Below are positions 1-12,078 of a stretch of 64,000 nt of DNA, piece by piece (the first letter of the stretch is position 1; every line of letters begins with the position of its first letter). The notes beneath the pieces are model-generated. The model saw nothing but the letters and a program-made list of their open reading frames with translations, had not been told where the DNA came from and did no database searches. A program made the position numbers and the translations under genes. This DNA is from Isoalcanivorax pacificus W11-5 (GTDB lineage: Bacteria; Pseudomonadota; Gammaproteobacteria; Pseudomonadales; Alcanivoracaceae), in assembly GCF_000299335.2 (NCBI RefSeq), contig NZ_CP004387.1, positions 496,001-560,000 on the forward strand, given 5' to 3'.

Positions 1-2390
<2,390 letters not shown>

Positions 2391-2401
<11 letters not shown>

Positions 2402-2942
2402 CCCGAACGGAGCCCCTGCCCATGCGGAGAACAGTGTGAGCACGGTCAGACCCCCAGTCGACCGTGGTGACCGGGACGACCTGGCGCAGCGACAGCGATA
2501 CCGCGTCGACCTGCGCGAGATGATGACCCAGTGCGAAGCCAACTATGGCCAGTTGATGCGTCTGATGCGCCTGCTGGGCGATGACGACCAGGCGCATCTG
2601 TCGCTGCCGCACGGCAACCAGGCCTCCAGGCGGCTGGTGCTGCGCGTGCTGGAGCGCTGCCGCTACACCACCATGCTGGAGCTGGAGCAGGAAACCCTGC
2701 ACAGCCTGTTGCCGGGCCCGGCCCTGACCGTGCGCCTGTACCACGATGCACGCAGCGCCGAGGTCACCGCCGCACGTCCCTACCGCCGTGTACAGGCCCG
2801 CCACGACTATCCCAACACCGACATGCACCAGCGCGACGAAAAGCTGCAATGGAACCGCTTCCTGGCCGAATGGCTGCGTCATCTGGTGGAACATGGCGGC
2901 GTGGCCCGCAGCGCCTGGGCGGGACAACCTTCCGGTGCGTGA
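2391..2942 (+). CDS. DUF1249 family protein (YqiB-like)
   Basis: A protein of the DUF1249/YqiB family, function unknown. The family core is clear: a Cys-Glu-x-Asn-Tyr stretch near residue 50, RYTT, the block TVRLYHDA, then YDYPN-like and HQRDEK motifs near the C-terminus. It is 183 residues against about 140 for E. coli YqiB; the extra is a charged N-terminal extension of about 40 residues, so a start downstream of the ATG at 2391 is possible. The reading frame overlaps the end of nudF by 11 bases. Position between nudF and cpdA is conserved in many gammaproteobacteria. Confidence 0.85.
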
Positions 2943-3196
2943 AAATGCGCGCGGGCACGCAGTTTCTGCGTGCGCCAATTCACTTCATGGCAGTGTGCGC
3001 CCTTCGCTAGAAATCAGCGCGGTCTTTGGTTTATAAGTGATGCTTCGGGCTGCGACCACGCAGCCTACTGGTCGTCCTGCGACGCTTCCGGGGGGGAGCG
3101 TGCGACTGGCGCGGGTTTCACTGCGCCGGAGAACAACAGGCACACGCAGCCAGCAGTGACATTGCCAGAACGAAAACGCCGGGAGGGAGCGGGGAC

Positions 3197-4009
3197 TTGA
3201 GCCAGTTGGCCTATCATCATCCTCTGCGCGTGGTGCAGTTATCCGACTGCCACCTGTTCGCGGAGGAATCAGGGAAGTTGCTCGGGCTGGAAACGCAATT
3301 CAGCCTGGACCGGGTGCTTGAACTCATTCGCGCCGAGCAGCCCCGTATCGATCTGATACTGGCGACCGGCGACCTGTCCCAGGACGCCTCGCAGGCGTCC
3401 TACGAGCGTCTGCAGCGCGCCCTGGCCGGCTTCAACACGCCAACCTACTGGCTGGAAGGCAATCACGACAAACCCGCGCCCATGCTTGCCGCGCTGCAGG
3501 CGGATCGCTCCCAGGTCAGCCCCTGCGTGGCCGAGTTCGGGGCCTGGACCTTCGTGCTGCTGGATTCCACCATCCCTGGCGAAGTGCCGGGCGAACTGTA
3601 TGAAGACGACCTCGCCTTCCTGGAGCGGGCGCTGGCCGGGGCGCGTACCGAGCATGTCATGATCTGCCTGCACCACCATCCGGTGCCGATGGGCTGTGCC
3701 TGGCTGGATACCCAGGTGGTGGCCAGTGCAGGGCGGTTCTTCGAGGTCATCGACCGCCATCCGAACGTGCGTGCCGTGATCTGGGGGCATGTGCATCAGG
3801 AGTTCAGCGGCGAGCGCCACGGGGTGAAGCTGTTTGCGGTGCCTTCCACCTGCGTGCAGTTCAAGCCGGGCAGCGATGATTTCGCCGTGGATGATACCGC
3901 GCCGGGTTACCGATGGTTCGACCTGCACGCCGACGGGCGCATTGAGACGGCGGTCTCGCGCGTGGAAGGGGTCGAGTTCGAGGTGGATCTTTCCGTCAAG
4001 GGGTACTGA
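3197..4009 (+). CDS. cpdA: 3',5'-cyclic-AMP phosphodiesterase CpdA
   Basis: Calcineurin-like metallophosphoesterase that hydrolyses cAMP. All five metal-binding blocks are visible in order: LSDCHLF (DxH), ATGDLSQD (GDxxxD), EGNHDKP (GNHD), LHHHPVP and GHVHQE (GHxH). Length 270 residues is typical. The start is TTG at 3197 with a purine-rich GGGAGGGAG Shine-Dalgarno just upstream; the first residues run MSQLAYHHPLRVVQLSD. The 254 bases before it hold no supported gene. Confidence 0.93.
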   Translation: MSQLAYHHPLRVVQLSDCHLFAEESGKLLGLETQFSLDRVLELIRAEQPRIDLILATGDLSQDASQASYERLQRALAGFNTPTYWLEGNHDKPAPMLAALQADRSQVSPCVAEFGAWTFVLLDSTIPGEVPGELYEDDLAFLERALAGARTEHVMICLHHHPVPMGCAWLDTQVVASAGRFFEVIDRHPNVRAVIWGHVHQEFSGERHGVKLFAVPSTCVQFKPGSDDFAVDDTAPGYRWFDLHADGRIETAVSRVEGVEFEVDLSVKGY

Positions 4010-4107
4010 GGCGCACCGCGCAGGCCGGGTTCCGCATTCGCTCTACCCGTCCTGCGGCCCGCCCCGGGGGCGTGGTACCATCGGTCGATTCCCTGACTGG
4101 CCTGGGC

Positions 4108-4695
4108 ATGATGACTTCCGATCAGACCTCACTGGTGTATATCCACGGCTTCAACAGCTCGCCGGATTCCTGGAAGGCGCAACAGCTGGTGCGCTGGTTC
4201 AGTGAGCGCGGCGCGGCGGCGCGGCTGCATGTGCCGGCGTTGCCGCCGGAGCCGCGCCGGGCCATGGCTGTACTGGAGAGTACGCTGGCCGGAGCCGGCC
4301 CGGTGGCGTTGCTGGGCTCCTCCCTGGGCGGCTTCTATGCCACCTGGCTGGCGGCGCACCACGACCTGCGCGCAGTGCTCATCAACCCGGCCGTGCGGCC
4401 GTGGGATCTGCTGCAGGCGCATGTGGGTGAGGTGGCGCACTACCATACTGGCGAGCGTTATCACTTCGACGCCGAATGGGTCAGCCAGCTGCGCCATTAC
4501 GATGCCGGGGATATCGCCCGGCCTGAACAACTGCTGGTGCTGTTGCAGACCGGCGACGATACCCTGGACTGGCGCGATGCCTGGGAGCTGTATGCCGACT
4601 GCCACCTGTACCGTGGCCTGGGTGGCAGCCACGGCTTTGATGACTTCGATGCCTTTATTCCGCTAGTGTTGCGTTTCTGCGGCATCAGCCTGTGA
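4108..4695 (+). CDS. yqiA: YqiA-like esterase (alpha/beta hydrolase)
   Basis: Small alpha/beta-hydrolase of the YqiA family (E. coli YqiA is 193 residues; this is 195 from the ATG at 4108). Seen: the oxyanion-region motif YIHGFNSSP at the very N-terminus, the nucleophile elbow GSSLGG, NPAVRPW, the acid motif QTGDD and the terminal catalytic His in GGSHGFDDF. A GTG at 4072 is in frame, but YqiA relatives start right before the HGFNSS block, so 4108 (or the adjacent ATG at 4111) is preferred. Esterase activity is known for E. coli YqiA; the cellular role is unclear. Confidence 0.88.
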   Translation: MMTSDQTSLVYIHGFNSSPDSWKAQQLVRWFSERGAAARLHVPALPPEPRRAMAVLESTLAGAGPVALLGSSLGGFYATWLAAHHDLRAVLINPAVRPWDLLQAHVGEVAHYHTGERYHFDAEWVSQLRHYDAGDIARPEQLLVLLQTGDDTLDWRDAWELYADCHLYRGLGGSHGFDDFDAFIPLVLRFCGISL

Positions 4696-4744
4696 GTGGC
4701 GTGGCCTCGCCTCGTCACGAAGGACAGTTTCACGAAGGACAGCA

Positions 4745-6631
4745 ATGAGCAATAACTACACTGCCGAGAATATCGAGGTCCTCAGCGGCCTCGACCCGGT
4801 GCGCAAGCGCCCGGGCATGTACACCGATACCTCCCGCCCGAACCACCTTGCCCAGGAAGTGATCGACAACAGTGTTGACGAAGCACTGGCCGGCCATGCG
4901 CGCCGCGTGCGCGTCGTGCTGTACAAGGATGGCTCGGTGTCAGTCGAGGATGATGGCCGCGGCATGCCGGTGGACATGCATCCGCAGATGAAGATGCCCG
5001 GCATCGAGGTGATCCTCACCACGCTGCACTCCGGTGGCAAGTTCTCCAACAACAACTACCAGTTCTCCGGCGGCCTGCACGGTGTGGGTGTGTCGGTGGT
5101 GAACGCGCTGTCGAAAAAACTGGAAGTGCAGGTGCGCCGCGATGGCCAGGTACACCGCATGACCTTCGCCGACGGCCACAAGACCTCCGACCTGGAAGTG
5201 ATCGACACTGTCGGCAAGCGCAACACCGGCACGCAACTGCGTTTCTGGCCGGACGAAAAGTACTTCGACTCGCCCAAAATTTCCGTGCCACGGCTGCGCC
5301 ACCTGTTGCGCGCCAAGGCGGTCTTGTGTCCCGGCCTGGAAGTCATCCTGGAAGATGAAAACAGCGGCGAGACAGAAACCTGGCAATACGCCGACGGCCT
5401 GGTGGAATACCTGGACGATGCGACGCGGGGCTGGGAGAAAATCCCGTCGGCACCCTTCACCGGCGCCATGCACGGCAACACCGAAGTGGTGGACTGGGCC
5501 GTGGTGTGGATGCCGGAAGGTGGCGAGCTGGTCACTGAATCCTATGTGAACCTGATTCCCACCGCGCAGGGCGGCACGCACGTTAACGGCCTGCGCGCCG
5601 GGCTGCTGGACGCCATGCGCGAATACTGCGAATTCCGCAACCTGTTGCCGCGTGGCGTGAAGCTTTCTCCGGAAGATATCTGGGACCGTGCCAGCTACGT
5701 GCTCAGCGTCAAGATGCAGGACCCTCAGTTCGCCGGCCAGACCAAGGAACGCCTGAGTTCACGTGCCACGGCAGCGTTCGTCTCCGGTGTGGTCAAGGAT
5801 GCCTTCAGTCTGTGGCTGAACCAGCACACGGACGAAGCCGGTCAGCTGGCCGAGCTGTGTATCAATAACGCACAGAAACGGCTGCGCGCGGCGAAGAAAG
5901 TCGCGCGCAAGAAAATCACCAGCGGCCCGGCATTGCCCGGCAAGCTGGCGGACTGCGCCAGCGATGATCCGGCGCGGACGGAAATCTTCCTGGTGGAAGG
6001 GGATTCTGCCGGCGGCTCCGCCAAGCAGGCGCGCAGCCGTGAGTTCCAGGCGATCATGCCGTTGCGCGGCAAGATCCTGAATTCCTGGGAAGTGGAGTCC
6101 ACCGAAGTGCTGGGCTCGCAGGAAATCCACGACATTGCTGTGGCGCTGGGCATCGAGCCGGGTCTGGATGATCTGTCCGGCCTGCGGTACGGCAAGGTCT
6201 GCATCCTCGCGGATGCGGACTCCGATGGCCTGCATATCGCGACGCTGCTGTGCGCGCTGTTCGTGCAGCATTTCCCGTCACTGGTGCGCGAAGGGCATGT
6301 GTTCGTGGCGATGCCGCCGCTGTTCCGGATCGATATCGGCAAGGACGTCTACTACGCGCTCGATAACGAAGAGAAGCAGGGCATTCTGGACCGCATCGCG
6401 GCGGAGAAAAAGAAAGGCAAGGTGCAGGTTACCCGCTTCAAGGGCCTGGGTGAAATGAACCCGCTGCAACTGCGCGAGACCACCATGGCCCCGGATACCC
6501 GCCGGCTGGTGCAACTGTCGATCACGGGCGATGACGACACACACCAGATCATGGACATGCTGCTGTCGAAGAAACGCGCGGGCGACCGCAAGGATTGGCT
6601 GGAAACCAAGGGTAATCTGGCCGAGATTTGA
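4745..6631 (+). CDS. parE: DNA topoisomerase IV subunit B
   Basis: ATPase subunit of topoisomerase IV, which decatenates daughter chromosomes with ParC. At 628 residues it is ParE-sized and far shorter than GyrB. The GHKL ATPase motifs are present (EVIDNSVDEAL, VEDDGRGMPVD, GLHGVGVSVVNALS), as is the TOPRIM domain (LVEGDSAGGSAKQAR, PLRGKILN, and the metal site DADSDG). A short spacer holding a strong hairpin separates it from parC, so the two are probably one transcription unit. Confidence 0.98.
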   Translation: MSNNYTAENIEVLSGLDPVRKRPGMYTDTSRPNHLAQEVIDNSVDEALAGHARRVRVVLYKDGSVSVEDDGRGMPVDMHPQMKMPGIEVILTTLHSGGKFSNNNYQFSGGLHGVGVSVVNALSKKLEVQVRRDGQVHRMTFADGHKTSDLEVIDTVGKRNTGTQLRFWPDEKYFDSPKISVPRLRHLLRAKAVLCPGLEVILEDENSGETETWQYADGLVEYLDDATRGWEKIPSAPFTGAMHGNTEVVDWAVVWMPEGGELVTESYVNLIPTAQGGTHVNGLRAGLLDAMREYCEFRNLLPRGVKLSPEDIWDRASYVLSVKMQDPQFAGQTKERLSSRATAAFVSGVVKDAFSLWLNQHTDEAGQLAELCINNAQKRLRAAKKVARKKITSGPALPGKLADCASDDPARTEIFLVEGDSAGGSAKQARSREFQAIMPLRGKILNSWEVESTEVLGSQEIHDIAVALGIEPGLDDLSGLRYGKVCILADADSDGLHIATLLCALFVQHFPSLVREGHVFVAMPPLFRIDIGKDVYYALDNEEKQGILDRIAAEKKKGKVQVTRFKGLGEMNPLQLRETTMAPDTRRLVQLSITGDDDTHQIMDMLLSKKRAGDRKDWLETKGNLAEI

Positions 6632-6632
6632 A

Positions 6633-6670
6633 AAAGCGTCGGACGTCCGACGTCCGACGTCCGACGCTTT
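6633..6670 (+). repeat. 15-bp perfect hairpin made of GTCCGAC repeats between parE and parC
   Basis: Arms AAAGCGTCGGACGTC (6633-6647) and GACGTCCGACGCTTT (6656-6670) pair perfectly around an 8-base loop. The element is also a tandem array: one GTCGGAC followed by three GTCCGAC heptamers. It begins two bases after the parE stop and ends about 40 bases before parC. There is no following T-run, so it is not a standard intrinsic terminator; an mRNA stability or attenuation element is possible. Confidence 0.8.
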
Positions 6671-6711
6671 AAAGAAACTGCCGAAAAGTGATGCCGTGAA
6701 GGCGTCTGAGA

Positions 6712-8955
6712 GTGACCAAGATGGCTGACGATTTCGAAAAGATTTCCATGCGCGACTATACCGAGAAGGCGTACCTGGATTATTCCATGTACGTGATTCT
6801 CGACCGCGCGCTCCCGCACATCGGCGATGGCCTGAAGCCGGTGCAGCGCCGCATCGTCTATGCGATGAGCGAGCTGGGGCTGAAGAACACCGCCAAGTAC
6901 AAGAAGTCCGCGCGTACCGTCGGTGATGTACTGGGTAAATACCACCCGCACGGCGACTCGGCCTGCTACGAAGCCATGGTGCTGATGGCGCAGCCGTTCA
7001 GCTACCGCTATCCGCTGGTGGATGGCCAGGGCAACTGGGGCTCGCCGGACGATCCGAAATCCTTCGCGGCCATGCGCTATACCGAATCCCGGCTGGCGCC
7101 CTATGCCGAGGTGCTGCTGTCCGAGCTGGGCCAGGGCACGGTGGAATGGGTGCCGAACTTCGACGGTACGCTGGATGAGCCGAAGCTGCTGCCGGCGCGT
7201 TTGCCGAACGTGCTGCTTAACGGCACCACCGGCATCGCGGTGGGCATGAGCACGGATATTCCGCCGCACAACCTGCGCGAAGTGACCAGCGCCTGTATTC
7301 ATCTGCTGAAAGACCCGGGCGCCTCGCTGGATGACCTGATGGAATTCATCCAGGGGCCGGATTTCCCCACCGAGGCGGAAATCATTACCCCGCGCAACGA
7401 CATCATCCGCATGTATGCGGAAGGGAAAGGCAGCATCAAACAGCGTGCTGTATGGGAGCGCGAGGAAGGCGACATCGTTATCACCGCGCTGCCGTACCAG
7501 GTGTCCGGCGCCAAGGTGCTGGAGCAGATCGCCGACCAGATGCAGAAGAAAAAGCTGCCGATGGTGAGCGACCTGCGCGATGAGTCGGATCACGAGAACC
7601 CGACCCGCCTGATCATTACGCCGCGCTCGAACCGGATCGATGTCGAGCAACTGATGGGCCACTTGTTTGCCACCACCGATCTGGAAAAGAACTACCGCGT
7701 CAACCTGAACATGATCGGCATCGACGGCCGCCCACGGGTGAAGTCGCTGGATACCATTCTCAACGAATGGCTCCAGTTCCGCATGATCACCGTGCGCCGT
7801 CGCCTGCAATTCCGGCTGGAAAAGGTCGAGGACCGGCTGCATATTCTCGAAGGCCTGCTGGTGGCGTTCCTGAATATCGACGAAGTGATCCGCATCATCC
7901 GCTTTGAAGACGAGCCCAAGCCGGTACTGATGGAGCGCTTCGGCATCAGTGACCGTCAGGCTGAAGCCATTCTCGAGTTGAAGCTGCGTCATCTTGCCAA
8001 GCTTGAGGAAATGAAGATCCGTGGCGAGCAGGACGAGCTGTCGAAAGAGCGTGACTGGCTGAACGAAACCCTGGGTTCCATGGCGAAGATGAAGAACCTG
8101 GTGGCCAGGGAACTGAAAGAAGACGCCGAGAAATTTGGCGACGACCGCCGTTCACCGCTGGTGCGGCGCGAAGAAGCCAGGGCGCTGGATGAAACCGAAC
8201 TGATGACGGCAGACGCCATCACCGTCGTGCTGTCGGAAAAAGGCTGGGTGCGTGCCGCCAAGGGCCATGACGTGGACCCGACCTCGCTGAGCTACAAGAC
8301 CGGGGACAGCTTCCTGTCCGCCGCGCTGGGCAAATCCAACCAGCCTGCCTGTTTCCTCGACAGCACCGGGCGCAGTTATTCACTGCCGTCCCACACGCTG
8401 CCCTCTGCGCGGGGGCAGGGGGAGCCTCTGTCCGGCCGCCTTAGCCCGCCCAGCGGCGCACACTTCGTTGCCGCCCTGATGGGGCAGGACAAGGAAGCCT
8501 GGCTGCTGGCGACGGATGCAGGGTACGGCTTTATCGCCCGTCTGGGGGACCTGCAGGCAAACAAAAAGGGTGGCAAGACCGTGCTGACCGTGCCGAAAGG
8601 CAGCCGTGTCCTGCATCCGCAGGCGGTGACTGACATGGAACAGGCGCTGATCGCCGTGCTGTCCAACGAAGGGCGGCTGCTGGTGTTCCCGGCAAAAGAG
8701 TTGCCGGAAATGCCGCGTGGCAAAGGCAACAAGATGATGTCGATTCCCTCGGCGCGGGTACAGGACCGGGTGGAGTTTGTGCAGGCGGTCCAGGTGCTGT
8801 CGCCGGAAGATACGCTGACCATCCATGCCGGCCGCCGTCACCTTAACCTGAAATCATCTGATCTGGAGCATTACTTCGGGGAGCGTGGTCGCCGTGGCGC
8901 GAAGCTGCCGCGCGGGTTCCAGAACGTTGACAGTATGGCGATCGAGAAGAAGTAA
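6712..8955 (+). CDS. parC: DNA topoisomerase IV subunit A
   Basis: DNA-cleaving subunit of topoisomerase IV. The catalytic tyrosine is residue 123 in AMRYTESRL. The quinolone-determining loop reads [12 protein letters not shown], with the Ser and Glu equivalent to E. coli Ser80 and Glu84, so it looks wild type for quinolone sensitivity. Length 747 residues matches ParC, and the C-terminal beta-pinwheel region is shorter than in GyrA. The frame opens with GTG at 6712; an ATG at 6721 (MADDFEK) is an equally possible start. Confidence 0.97.
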   Translation: MTKMADDFEKISMRDYTEKAYLDYSMYVILDRALPHIGDGLKPVQRRIVYAMSELGLKNTAKYKKSARTVGDVLGKYHPHGDSACYEAMVLMAQPFSYRYPLVDGQGNWGSPDDPKSFAAMRYTESRLAPYAEVLLSELGQGTVEWVPNFDGTLDEPKLLPARLPNVLLNGTTGIAVGMSTDIPPHNLREVTSACIHLLKDPGASLDDLMEFIQGPDFPTEAEIITPRNDIIRMYAEGKGSIKQRAVWEREEGDIVITALPYQVSGAKVLEQIADQMQKKKLPMVSDLRDESDHENPTRLIITPRSNRIDVEQLMGHLFATTDLEKNYRVNLNMIGIDGRPRVKSLDTILNEWLQFRMITVRRRLQFRLEKVEDRLHILEGLLVAFLNIDEVIRIIRFEDEPKPVLMERFGISDRQAEAILELKLRHLAKLEEMKIRGEQDELSKERDWLNETLGSMAKMKNLVARELKEDAEKFGDDRRSPLVRREEARALDETELMTADAITVVLSEKGWVRAAKGHDVDPTSLSYKTGDSFLSAALGKSNQPACFLDSTGRSYSLPSHTLPSARGQGEPLSGRLSPPSGAHFVAALMGQDKEAWLLATDAGYGFIARLGDLQANKKGGKTVLTVPKGSRVLHPQAVTDMEQALIAVLSNEGRLLVFPAKELPEMPRGKGNKMMSIPSARVQDRVEFVQAVQVLSPEDTLTIHAGRRHLNLKSSDLEHYFGERGRRGAKLPRGFQNVDSMAIEKK

Positions 8956-8976
8956 AACGGCAGATTGTCGGGGCAT

Positions 8977-9009
8977 AAAAAACGCGGGCACGAAGCCCGC
9001 GTTTTTTTT
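8977..9009. terminator. Bidirectional intrinsic terminator between parC and fadL
   Basis: A stem AACGCGGGC / GCCCGCGTT with loop ACGAA is flanked by six A's on the left and eight T's on the right, so it reads as a rho-independent terminator on both strands. It lies between the convergent parC and FadL-like genes and would serve both. Confidence 0.9.
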
Positions 9010-9018
9010 GGCGACAGC

Positions 9019-10293
9019 TCAGTATTTGTAGGTGAACTGGGCAGAGACGCCGTGTGCTTCCGTTTCATAAGTGGCCGCATAGCCAGGCCGCAGGTTTTCC
9101 GTCGGCTGATTGACGTCCGCCTCGCTCTCGCGCAGGTAGGCGTAGGCCACATCGACGGTCAGGTGCCGTGTCGGCGACCAGCCTGCGCCCAGCGATACCA
9201 CCTTGCGGTTACCGTACGGCGTGCGCACGCTGCGGAACTCGTTGGTGGCCGGCGCTTCATCCAGTGCGACACCGGCGCGCAGTACCCAGTTCGGATTGAC
9301 CTGGTAGGCGGCACCCACTGCATAAGCCCAGGTGTTGCGCCACTGCACTTCTTCATTCAACTGCTCCAGCGCGCCCACAGCGCCACTGTTGTTGATCACG
9401 ATGCGGTCCAGGCGATCCCAGCGGGTCCACACGGCACCACCGTGCAGGGTCCACTGATCTGTCAGGCGATGGGTGACAGAAAATTCAGCCGTTTCCGGTG
9501 CCGTGAAATCCAGCTTTCCGCGATAGTCGCCGTTGATCAGACCCAGGCCAGCACCTGCCGGGGGCAGATCCCGCGCCTTGGTTTCGCCGCGCAGCTCGAA
9601 ATCGGTTTTGGAGCGATAGGTCAGGCCAACCGTGGTGTTGTCGGTCACGTCGGCGATAACGCCGATGTTGTAGCCGACGCCGTAGTCGTGGCCGGAACTT
9701 TCCACTTCCGCATCACCGCCGCCGAGCAGGGTGGTATCGAGGTTGAAGCCGAGCGTGCCATCGATGCGGCTGATGGTCGGGCCCGCGCCGACGGAGACGC
9801 GATCATTGATGCGGTAGCTCAGCGTCGGTTGCACGGTCACCACCTGAATTTGGGTGGTGGTGCCCTTGTAGCGGCCCTGGAAAGTACTTTCGTAGTCGGC
9901 ATCGCCACCGAACGGCGCGTAAAGTCCGATACCGAAGTGCCAGTCATCATTCAGCGGGTTGACGTAGTAACCGAACGGAATGGTCTTGAACGGGACCATG
10001 TCGCCCTTGTTGGTGCCTGTCGCGGCGCCACTCGCATCCTTAATGTCGATATTGGCGTCAATAAAGGCGAAACCGCCGCTGGCCTGCGCCGTGAGCCGCG
10101 ACATGCCGGCCGGGTTGCCAAACACGGTGCTGGCATCCAGCGCGGAAGACGCGCGGCCGGCGTAGGCGGTACCCATGCCGCTGGCGCTTTGTTCGTTGAG
10201 CGACAGGCCACCGGCCATGGCCGGTGCGCTGAGCGCGGTGGCGATGGCGGCGGAGATCGCTGTAACCGTGGGTAGCGAGAAAATTCTTGTCAT
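9019..10293 (-). CDS. FadL-type outer-membrane hydrophobic-compound transporter
   Basis: A 424-residue outer-membrane beta-barrel of the FadL/OmpP1 family, which passes long-chain fatty acids or other hydrophobic substrates. A signal peptide runs to about residue 27 (APAMAG). The mature N-terminus has the family pattern GLSLNEQSASGMGTAYAG and the conserved NPAGMSRL. The chain ends in FTYKY, an aromatic C-terminus typical of Bam-inserted barrels. The start is ATG at 10293, directly before the signal peptide; the frame stays open further upstream but that stretch is not credible protein. Substrate cannot be read from sequence. Confidence 0.92.
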   Translation of the reverse strand: MTRIFSLPTVTAISAAIATALSAPAMAGGLSLNEQSASGMGTAYAGRASSALDASTVFGNPAGMSRLTAQASGGFAFIDANIDIKDASGAATGTNKGDMVPFKTIPFGYYVNPLNDDWHFGIGLYAPFGGDADYESTFQGRYKGTTTQIQVVTVQPTLSYRINDRVSVGAGPTISRIDGTLGFNLDTTLLGGGDAEVESSGHDYGVGYNIGVIADVTDNTTVGLTYRSKTDFELRGETKARDLPPAGAGLGLINGDYRGKLDFTAPETAEFSVTHRLTDQWTLHGGAVWTRWDRLDRIVINNSGAVGALEQLNEEVQWRNTWAYAVGAAYQVNPNWVLRAGVALDEAPATNEFRSVRTPYGNRKVVSLGAGWSPTRHLTVDVAYAYLRESEADVNQPTENLRPGYAATYETEAHGVSAQFTYKY

Positions 10294-10817
10294 CGGTATT
10301 GTCCTGATAGCTTCCGAGAGCGGGAGAGCCCGCGATGTGGGTTTTCTGACGCAATGCGAAATACAGGGGACATCCTGTACCGGTCTTCTTCCGTGGCAGC
10401 GTGGCCCGAACTCCGCAGAGTCGTGATGCCGTACTGTGACGTGCTGGTCCGCGTACAACGGGGCAGAAATCCGTTGTGGCGGAGGCATGCGGCGAGTGTT
10501 CCACCCTGGCCCGAGCAGTGCTGGTGAAACGCGGCAATTGTACCTTTCTGAAACCGTATGTCAGCGTCCATTGCTGAAAAATCTCCGCGTAATTTGCGCG
10601 GACTAATCGGTCACTGCCGATGCGGCCTGCAGCATGCACTGAGTGTCACTCTACTATGCGGCATGACGTGTCGGTCATAGGGGGAAAGTGCAAATTTACA
10701 CTTTTTACCAAGTGAACTTTTATCTATACGGTTGTGCAAAGGCGACAGAAAAAAGTGAAGGGCAGAGCGTCGACATGTGAGGAACGTATTTTCAACTCAA
10801 AGAAAACAGGGTGTGCT
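10294..10817. other. Gene-free stretch between rsuA and fadL
   Basis: About 520 bases without a supported gene. The part near 10680-10760 is clearly AT-richer than its surroundings and carries a short inverted repeat, AAAGTG (10685-10690) and CACTTT (10699-10704), followed by T's. This is where the promoter of the FadL gene most likely lies, but I cannot assign -35 and -10 boxes with confidence. Confidence 0.5.
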
Positions 10818-11516
10818 TTACGCAAGTGCTGCCACTTCGCTGTCCGTGAGCGCGCGGAACATCGCCGGTGACAGATCGGCCTCCAGTGTCAGTGGCCCGA
10901 TTGCTTCCCGATGCAGTGCAACGACACGATTGCCCACCGCTGCCAGCATGCGCTTGACCTGGTGGTAGCGCCCTTCGGTGAGGGTGAGCAGCAAAACGGT
11001 GTCGTCGATCATTTCGGCCAGTGCAGGGCGTGTCGGTGTCGGGTCGTCGTGCAGTACGACACCGTCGCGCAGTTGCTGCAGTGCGTGTTCGTTCAGCGGC
11101 GCCGCGAGCGTGGCACGATAGCGCTTCGGGCAATGGGTGCGCGGCGAGGTAATGCGGTGTGACCACTGGCCGTCGGTGGTGAGCAGCAGCAGGCCGGTGG
11201 TGTCGATATCCAGGCGGCCGACGATGCGCAGGTCGCGACGTTGATCCGGCGGCAGCAGCGTGAGGACGGAGGCATGCTGTGGATCATCCGTGGAGCAGAC
11301 CACGCCGGCGGGTTTGTGCAGCATCAGATATCGCTCGCCGGGCAGGCGCACGAGCTCGCCGTGCAGGCGCACGGATTCGCCTCGCAGCAGGTGGCCGGAT
11401 TTTGGCCGGGCGATGCCTTCGACGGTCACGGCGCCGCTGCTGATGAGCTGTTTCACCTGTTTGCGGCTGAGGCCGGTGGCGTGGGCGAGAAAATAATCAA
11501 GGCGCATGGGGGGCAT
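10818..11516 (-). CDS. rsuA: 16S rRNA pseudouridine(516) synthase RsuA
   Basis: Isomerises U516 of 16S rRNA. It has an N-terminal S4 RNA-binding domain (RLDYFLAHATGLSRKQVKQL), HKPAGVVCSTDD, the catalytic-Asp motif GRLDIDTTG, SHRITSPR and the RsuA-family block TEGRYHQVKRM. Size and order match E. coli RsuA. Two starts are possible: the ATG at 11516, which overlaps the stop of the upstream gene as TAATG, or the ATG at 11507, which gives the usual MRLD beginning. No good ribosome-binding site separates them; the overlap suggests translational coupling. Confidence 0.93.
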   Translation of the reverse strand: MPPMRLDYFLAHATGLSRKQVKQLISSGAVTVEGIARPKSGHLLRGESVRLHGELVRLPGERYLMLHKPAGVVCSTDDPQHASVLTLLPPDQRRDLRIVGRLDIDTTGLLLLTTDGQWSHRITSPRTHCPKRYRATLAAPLNEHALQQLRDGVVLHDDPTPTRPALAEMIDDTVLLLTLTEGRYHQVKRMLAAVGNRVVALHREAIGPLTLEADLSPAMFRALTDSEVAALA

Positions 11517-11959
11517 TATAGCGAGCGCAGCAGGGAAACCACGACTGCGCGGCCTTCAGGAAAAAGCAGTAACAGCGCGCCAAGCAGGTTCAGGGCCACC
11601 ATGCCCCAGAACAGGCGCTGGAAGGAGGCCTTGCGCGATTTGTGCCGCAGCAGTTTTTGCGCCAGCAGGGCACCGGGCCAGCCGCCGAGCAGGGCGAGCA
11701 GTTGCAGGTGTTTTTCCGGTGTGCGCCAGCCGCCCTGGCGGGCGGCATGTTTGTCGCGGGCGTAGAGCAGAAAGCACAACAGGCTGCTGGCGCCATACAG
11801 CATGGCGATCAGCAGGCCGCGATCCAGTCGCGGTGAAAAGTGCAGTGTCCATGCACTGCCCAGTGCCGCCAGCACCAGCAGTGAAAGCAGCGTCACGCTG
11901 GTGACGGCGGGCCACAGGGGTGGTTCGCGGCGGGTCTGGTTCATCCGGTATCCGTGCAT
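11516..11959 (-). CDS. DUF1294 family small membrane protein
   Basis: A 147-residue protein (or 142 from the ATG at 11944) with three to four hydrophobic segments and the family block YARDKHAARQGGWRTPE, LGGWPGA and QKLLRHKSRKASF. This pattern is DUF1294 (E. coli YsdA-like); in some bacteria the domain is fused to a cold-shock domain, but not here. Function is unknown. It shares a TAATG junction with rsuA and probably forms a two-gene unit. Confidence 0.85.
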   Translation of the reverse strand: MHGYRMNQTRREPPLWPAVTSVTLLSLLVLAALGSAWTLHFSPRLDRGLLIAMLYGASSLLCFLLYARDKHAARQGGWRTPEKHLQLLALLGGWPGALLAQKLLRHKSRKASFQRLFWGMVALNLLGALLLLFPEGRAVVVSLLRSL

Positions 11960-12078
11960 TGGGAGTTGGGCGTCATGCTGCCCCGGTTCGATCGAGTGAG
12001 CAATGCACGGCGGCCAGTTGGGCCAATCGTGCTGGTCCGTCTTGCCGCGATGAGTGCATTCTCATACTGTTTTCGCCC

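Noticed and set aside
2970-3200. Plus-strand frame before cpdA
   Set aside because: Unlikely composition and no start signal; cpdA begins from its own site at 3197.
6352-7992. Minus-strand open frame (546 codons)
   Set aside because: Antisense of parE/parC.
8965-10275. Plus-strand open frame (436 codons)
   Set aside because: Antisense of the FadL-type gene; it begins inside the terminator and shows no family signature.
11515-11520. TATAAT as a -10 box for rsuA
   Set aside because: It falls in the last codons and stop of the DUF1294 gene and has no convincing -35 at 16-18 bases.
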